Part shown: piece by piece, positions 6,390 to 9,564 of the stretch | Layout: each line of letters starts with the position of its first letter | Position numbering within the stretch: the first letter of the stretch is position 1 | DNA from: Gallionella sp. | GTDB lineage: Bacteria; Pseudomonadota; Gammaproteobacteria; Burkholderiales; Gallionellaceae | Direction: 5' to 3' | Assembly (NCBI GenBank): GCA_030690245.1 | Contig: JAUYGW010000121.1 | Span: forward strand, 1 to 9,564 | DNA length: 9,564 bases | Position numbers and translations under genes: made by a program | Notes under the pieces: model-generated | What the model saw: the letters and a program-made list of their open reading frames with translations, nothing else | What the model was told of the DNA's origin: nothing | The model's database searches: none

Positions 6390-6458
6390 AGCCTGGACAT
6401 GCTGATCACGTTGGCGACGCGGGCGGGGAAGAAAGTAGAGCTCAAGCTGGCGGCGTAA
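6390..6458 (+). pseudogene. Possible C-terminal remnant of an HTH-type antitoxin/regulator
   Basis: In one frame these bases read SLDMLITLATRAGKKVELKL plus AA and a stop. That resembles the last strand-forming residues of small XRE/HTH antitoxins of the HigA-like type, where a [F/S]xLDxLI..A...G..V.. pattern precedes the end. No start codon with a ribosome site and no helix-turn-helix is found upstream in frame; the reading passes straight into the 6346-6384 hairpin. If the resemblance is real, this is a decayed tail only. Confidence 0.33.
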
Positions 6459-6479
6459 TTCTGAAAAACATTCCGAACC
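6446..6479 (+). repeat. Dispersed repeat, copy B (partner at 2677-2710)
   Basis: This is the second copy of the 34-base repeat described at 2677-2710 (29/34 identical). Here it overlaps the stop of the antitoxin-like remnant and lies 47 bases before the HEPN gene start. The rest of 6323-6526 contains no intact gene. Confidence 0.6.
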
Positions 6480-6526
6480 TAACACTTTTAACTGTGCCAT
6501 TTATTGAATTGCTTTGAAAGCCATCT

Positions 6527-7999
6527 ATGCGCAACGACAACAAACCGGATTACGAGTTTGACGCATATTTAAAACGCCAAGGCGGTCCAGACGTTTTGTG
6601 CGATATGAAAATTTTGTTGCCTCGTAATGCTAGCGAGGACATGTGCATTTCGTTATTTGCTCCGGGCATGCAAGACGTTGATTCGGTCTTTTCGCAAGAT
6701 ACGATGATGCTAAAAAGTGAGACCTATCAACAATCCCCCACCTTTGAGGTAGTCGCGACCGGGGTACATCTTAAGCAGGTTCACGCGCAATTAGATTCGC
6801 GCAAAGCATCGGGCACTTCGATTACCCTTCTTCACATCTCAGAATTAACTATCGACTCAAGGATTTCATCTTATTCCTCATCACCCGAATCCGAAAATGA
6901 AGAAACTATATCAAGCCTGCTATTTCTCCTCAGCGACTTAGAGTACGCGACACCGGAAGCATTCGTTAAGCCTGACTATCTTGGTAATCGCAAGATCGAC
7001 ATTACGAAAACATATGAAGTAAATTGCAGCAACAATGAAAAACACAATGGAAAGTTTCTGCTCGAAAATCACTATTCGCATTGGCAAAAGCATGGCCTAA
7101 ACAAAGAAAGTATCTACTCCCAGCGGGTTATGGTGTGGCAAGGAAACGATTCAACCAAAGCTGATGACATCCCATCTCTACTCAAATTAGCCGACGATGT
7201 TGGCTTGCTACTGACCTTTGCAGCAAGACACCGAGTAATGATTCTGGGCTACCACTACATCACTCAACATCACAGCTTCAAGCAATTTCGTTCGCCTCTA
7301 GAGCGCAATCGAATCGAACGAAAGGAGACGGGAATTGATCAGCTTGTACCTCTCAATGAATTTGAGGAATTCATGCAAACTGCAATGAACTCATGGGGGA
7401 AGTTGAACACAGAAGGTAAAGATAGTGTCCGGCTCGCCATTGTTGCACTGCATCCATTAACCGAACCATCAACGCAACGCGATTATCTAGCGATGTTTGC
7501 AGCTTTAGAAGGACTGAGCCAACTGCACAAAGACAAAGTCACCTCAGAATTAGAAGGGGTATGGGCAGATATTCAATCTTCACTTAGCGAGTGTATTGAT
7601 AAGCAGTCATCCATCAGTCTCGATACGCAAAACTTTCTCAAAGACAACTTACCCGTACTCAAACAAGGAAAAAAGCTTGAAACTCGGATGAAAGAATTTT
7701 TAAAATCATCGACTGTCTATCTCGATGATCTTTGGCCTATATTCGGAAATGCTAAACACCCAAGTCTTTATTGGGTAAGAAATGCGCTTGCTCATGGTCG
7801 GCATTTCAACGGCGGGCGTTTTGGAACTTTCCTAAGAGCAGAGGAACATTTGAGACTCACCCTAGAAAGAGTCGTTCTTTGTGTGCTTGGATTTGACCCC
7901 AATAGAACGACTGCGGGAATGCAGTCTTTATATAATCAAAAACGCAGGCTTACCAGTATGCAGTTGAAAGACCTACAGTCGCAGCTGCGACAGCAGTAA
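6527..7999 (+). CDS. HEPN-domain protein, possible ApeA-like RNase / defence protein
   Basis: This 490-residue cytoplasmic protein lacks a signal peptide or membrane segments. Its C-terminal part contains LYWVRNALAHGRHF. R418-N419-A-L-A-H423 fits the HEPN ribonuclease signature (R, polar residue, then H at +5). It is preceded at about 315-335 by a helix with YLAMFAALEGLSQLH, as in Apea-like HEPN domains. The N-terminal 280 residues look beta-rich and unlike any enzyme I can name. They include FEVVATGVHLKQVH and a Ser-rich loop SSYSSSPESENEE. HEPN proteins of this layout include the anti-phage protein ApeA, so RNA cleavage on infection is plausible but inferred. The ATG has only a weak upstream GAAAG. 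The gene is clearly AT-richer than the left half of the window, which suggests horizontal acquisition. A second, unrelated role of the HEPN fold (RNA binding without cleavage) cannot be excluded. Confidence 0.75.
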   Translation: MRNDNKPDYEFDAYLKRQGGPDVLCDMKILLPRNASEDMCISLFAPGMQDVDSVFSQDTMMLKSETYQQSPTFEVVATGVHLKQVHAQLDSRKASGTSITLLHISELTIDSRISSYSSSPESENEETISSLLFLLSDLEYATPEAFVKPDYLGNRKIDITKTYEVNCSNNEKHNGKFLLENHYSHWQKHGLNKESIYSQRVMVWQGNDSTKADDIPSLLKLADDVGLLLTFAARHRVMILGYHYITQHHSFKQFRSPLERNRIERKETGIDQLVPLNEFEEFMQTAMNSWGKLNTEGKDSVRLAIVALHPLTEPSTQRDYLAMFAALEGLSQLHKDKVTSELEGVWADIQSSLSECIDKQSSISLDTQNFLKDNLPVLKQGKKLETRMKEFLKSSTVYLDDLWPIFGNAKHPSLYWVRNALAHGRHFNGGRFGTFLRAEEHLRLTLERVVLCVLGFDPNRTTAGMQSLYNQKRRLTSMQLKDLQSQLRQQ

Positions 8000-8111
8000 T
8001 CAGTACCACGAACGGAAACGAAGTATTCAGGTCAAAGGTACCAGAGTCGAATTTTTTGAGTGCCAATAGCGGCTGAAAAAGAAATCGTCTCCGGTACGTA
8101 TCGCCAAAAAG

Positions 8112-8137
8112 AAAAAGGACCCGCGAGGGTCCTTTTT
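8112..8137. terminator. Bidirectional Rho-independent terminator between convergent genes
   Basis: AAAAAGGACCC (8112-8122), loop GCGA (8123-8126) and GGGTCCTTTTT (8127-8137) form a perfect 11-bp stem flanked by an A-run on one side and a T-run on the other. It can therefore stop both the rightward HEPN transcript and the leftward DUF3494 transcript, whose stop lies about 20 bases away. The remaining bases 8000-8111 show nothing else. Confidence 0.92.
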
Positions 8138-8157
8138 CATTCTTCGCGATTGCAGGC

Positions 8158-9177
8158 TTACTTCCTGTCCCTCTTGCTTTCGTGCTTACCGTATGGGTTG
8201 TCAAGATACGATCCGTGCCCCTTATCGTCATCATGATCATGGTGTTTATCTTTATCATGATCATGGTGTTTATCTTTGTCATGCCCATGGTGTTTATCTT
8301 TGTCGTGCCCATGGTGATGACCATTATCCCCGTCGTGATCACCATCTTCACCATTGCCATTGCCGTTGCCATTGCCATTGCCATTGCCGCCGGTTGCGCC
8401 GCAGCTGGTGATGCTGGAGCCCGTCATTGTTACTGACTCGATACTCGCCAAGGCTCGGCCGGCCAAGGTTGAGCCGGCGAAGGTGATATTCGATCCGGCG
8501 AGCACATTGCCGACGAAGTCCGTATTGACGAATGTCGCGGCGGTGCCGAGTTGCCAGTACACGTTACACGCATCTCCGCCGTTAGCCATGACTACTTTGC
8601 TTCTCAATTCGGGTGTTGCGCCACCGATAGGCGTGAGGCTGGAGTCGCCTTTGAAGACCCAGACCCCGCTTCCGTCACCGCCCCCGCTGGCCGTCAAGTC
8701 GAGCGTCAACTGGCCCGTTAACGTTGCCACCCCGGTAATGCAGTAGACACCTGGCGAAAGAGTCTGCGTGCCGATATCACCGACAAGATTGTGCGTCGGG
8801 TCGCCGGACGGGCAAACATTACCGTCGGCCGGAAGATTACTCGCAAGCGTGTTGTACGCCGTCATGAAGTCAGCGTGAGCTGCGGAAGCGCCCAACACAA
8901 CCGTGCCTGAAAGCGAGCACGGGAGCGCACCCGGAGTAAAGCCCGGAAATCCTGTCACCGAGCTGGGAGCGGCGAGCAAGGAACCCACATCGCCGGTGAC
9001 GGTGATGGCCGGGAGCGCAGGGATCGGACTCGTACAGGTAACGCCCGCGCCGCCCAATGCCGCGAAGCTTGACGCTGTACCCAGTGATGGTGCGGTTGCA
9101 GCCCATGCCGCCATCGGGGCTGCGGCAAGCAACACGGCCAGTGCAATCCGGCTAGGGGAAAAATGTCTTTGATTCAT
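8158..9177 (-). CDS. Exported DUF3494 (ice-binding-like) protein with His/Asp-rich tail
   Basis: The 339-residue protein starts with a Sec signal peptide (RIALAVLLAAAPMAAWA, cleavage near residue 26/27). Residues about 30-259 match the DUF3494 ice-binding-like beta-solenoid. Signatures are LGTASSFAALGGAGVT, ITVTGDVGS, SSVTGFPGF, DIGTQTLSPGVYC, GVWVFK, NVYWQLGTAATF and FVGNVLAGSNITF. Six cysteines in the mature domain (C48, C87, C122, C146, C204, C259) may form disulfides. After it come a (GN) spacer (264-276) and a tail of repeated HDKDKHH(G/D) units (291-314), ending basic (KHESKRDRK). Known members bind ice or act as surface adhesins; which applies here is not shown. The tail suggests metal binding. 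AAGGAG at 9185-9190, seven bases before the ATG, supports the start. It is transcribed alone and ends at the terminator 8112-8137. Confidence 0.9.
   Translation of the reverse strand: MNQRHFSPSRIALAVLLAAAPMAAWAATAPSLGTASSFAALGGAGVTCTSPIPALPAITVTGDVGSLLAAPSSVTGFPGFTPGALPCSLSGTVVLGASAAHADFMTAYNTLASNLPADGNVCPSGDPTHNLVGDIGTQTLSPGVYCITGVATLTGQLTLDLTASGGGDGSGVWVFKGDSSLTPIGGATPELRSKVVMANGGDACNVYWQLGTAATFVNTDFVGNVLAGSNITFAGSTLAGRALASIESVTMTGSSITSCGATGGNGNGNGNGNGNGEDGDHDGDNGHHHGHDKDKHHGHDKDKHHDHDKDKHHDHDDDKGHGSYLDNPYGKHESKRDRK
8231..8326 (-). repeat. 24-bp tandem repeat encoding the His/Asp/Lys tail
   Basis: Four consecutive 24-base units (8231-8254, 8255-8278, 8279-8302, 8303-8326) encode 8-residue HDKDKHHG/D blocks on the minus strand. 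The first three are nearly identical (differences only in the GAT/GCC codon positions and one base), and the fourth is diverged. The unit length is a multiple of three, so copy-number change would lengthen or shorten the tail without frameshift. Confidence 0.85.
8351..8386 (-). repeat. Hexanucleotide tandem repeat encoding the Gly-Asn spacer
   Basis: Six units of CCATTG on the plus strand (one is CCGTTG) encode alternating Gly-Asn on the minus strand between the DUF3494 domain and the His/Asp tail. Six-base units can slip in frame, so spacer length may vary between strains. Confidence 0.85.
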
Positions 9178-9433
9178 AATGAGTCTCCTTAAAAAGGTTT
9201 TTGCCGAAATAAATCAGGAAAGAACCCCATACGGACATGAGTTTTGAGTGGGTTCACCGCCGACCCAAATGCTGGTGTTCTTTACTTCACGATGAAGGCA
9301 GATCCTCAATACCGTTTTTTTCAGGAAAATATGACATCAACCGATTCTGAGACCATCCATCGATAGTTTGTTTATAGACCTTGCGCCCGTGGCGTACCGT
9401 GTGCTGTCACACATAAGACGAACAACTAAACAA
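9178..9433 (-). other. Leader/upstream region of the DUF3494 gene
   Basis: These 256 bases hold the ribosome site AAGGAG (9185-9190) and should contain the promoter, but I find no convincing -35/-10 pair. A small perfect hairpin, GTGTG-CTGT-CACAC, lies at 9399-9412. No coding region and no riboswitch class that I recognise is visible. Confidence 0.35.
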
Positions 9434-9503
9434 CCACCGGCTAAAGCCGGTGGGTTTGAATTACGGACTGAAAGTCCGGATACGCGTCGCCTGAACGACG
9501 CGT
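9434..9503. repeat. Three tandem hairpins, resembling an IS200/IS605-type right end
   Basis: Three perfect stem-loops follow one another: CCACCGGC-TAAA-GCCGGTGG (9434-9453), CGGACT-GAA-AGTCCG (9464-9478) and ACGCGTCG-CCTGAA-CGACGCGT (9482-9503). Read on the minus strand they sit directly after the stop of a truncated ORF. The first hairpin, there written CCCACCGGCTTTAGCCGGTGG minus its first base as stem, has the form of the subterminal hairpins in the right ends and omega-RNA 3' regions of tnpB-carrying elements. No transposase is recognisable inside the window, so the assignment rests on form and memory. Confidence 0.42.
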
Positions 9504-9504
9504 C

Positions 9505-9564
9505 TTAATCAGGTTCCATTTTGAAATCATCGTTCAGTCTCGGCTCAAAGTGATGCTCCAAATA
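9505..9564 (-). CDS. C-terminal end of an unidentified ORF (runs off the window)
   Basis: An open frame of 19 codons enters from the right edge and ends with TAA at 9507-9505. It encodes YLEHHFEPRLNDDFKMEPD. I do not recognise the family. Its position directly before the three hairpins would suit a transposon-encoded protein such as TnpA or TnpB, but so short a stretch could also be chance. Confidence 0.3.
   Translation of the reverse strand, partial: YLEHHFEPRLNDDFKMEPD

Noticed and set aside
8231..8326. Regularly spaced repeats considered as a CRISPR array
   Set aside because: Units are directly adjacent 24-mers without spacers and encode an in-frame protein repeat.
7950..8384. Minus-strand ORF with MAMAMATAMAM and MTKINTMG repeats
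   Set aside because: It is an out-of-frame reading of the DUF3494 tail repeats continuing past the terminator; the repeats alone create the apparent open frame.
8182..8436. Plus-strand ORF looking like a very hydrophobic membrane peptide
   Set aside because: It is antisense to the His/Asp repeats: the complement of CAT/GAT/AAA codons gives Met/Ile/Val/Phe by arithmetic, and there is no ribosome site.
9399..9453. Cyclic-di-GMP riboswitch-like pieces upstream of the DUF3494 gene
   Set aside because: The GGCTAAAGCC element is a simple hairpin loop; the conserved GEMM core and its receptor are absent, and the spacing does not fit.

Overview
The window looks like a chromosomal segment of a betaproteobacterium, most likely Nitrosomonadales/Gallionellaceae-like. 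This is an inference from the GC-rich core genes, the housekeeping gene set, the c-type cytochrome lipoprotein, and palindromic intergenic repeats typical of such genomes. No rRNA, tRNA or CRISPR array was seen.

Left part (1-2100). A minus-strand cluster reads rlmJ (23S rRNA adenine-N6 methyltransferase), then a family-5 (UdgB-type) Fe-S uracil-DNA glycosylase, then uvrC (cut by the window edge). rlmJ and the glycosylase overlap by 4 bases (GTGA). The glycosylase/uvrC junction is occupied by a perfect 25-bp inverted repeat (423-481). It encodes the last residues and supplies the stop region of the glycosylase, and it also supplies the Shine-Dalgarno, start codon and first residues of uvrC.

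Middle (2101-5964). A PPOX-type flavin protein gene is divergent from rlmJ. It is followed by a small lipoprotein monohaem cytochrome c, a perfect 31-bp palindromic repeat, and a large SEC-C / TPR / SAM-methyltransferase fusion. The linker of that fusion contains an in-frame insertion of a low-complexity genomic repeat.

Right part (5965-8157). The composition becomes visibly AT-richer. It holds a 98-residue orphan ORF, a patch of decayed DNA (a hairpin, a possible antitoxin C-terminal remnant and a copy of a dispersed repeat also found near 2.7 kb), and a 490-residue protein with a C-terminal HEPN-type RNALAH motif. The HEPN protein is the best candidate for an undescribed accessory (possibly anti-phage) function.

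Far right (8158-9564). A strong bidirectional terminator separates the HEPN gene from a convergent minus-strand gene. That gene encodes an exported DUF3494 (ice-binding-like) protein with an unusual Gly-Asn spacer and a His/Asp/Lys repeat tail. Its leader is followed by three tandem hairpins that resemble the right end of an IS200/IS605-type element. The last codons of an unidentified minus-strand ORF run off the window.
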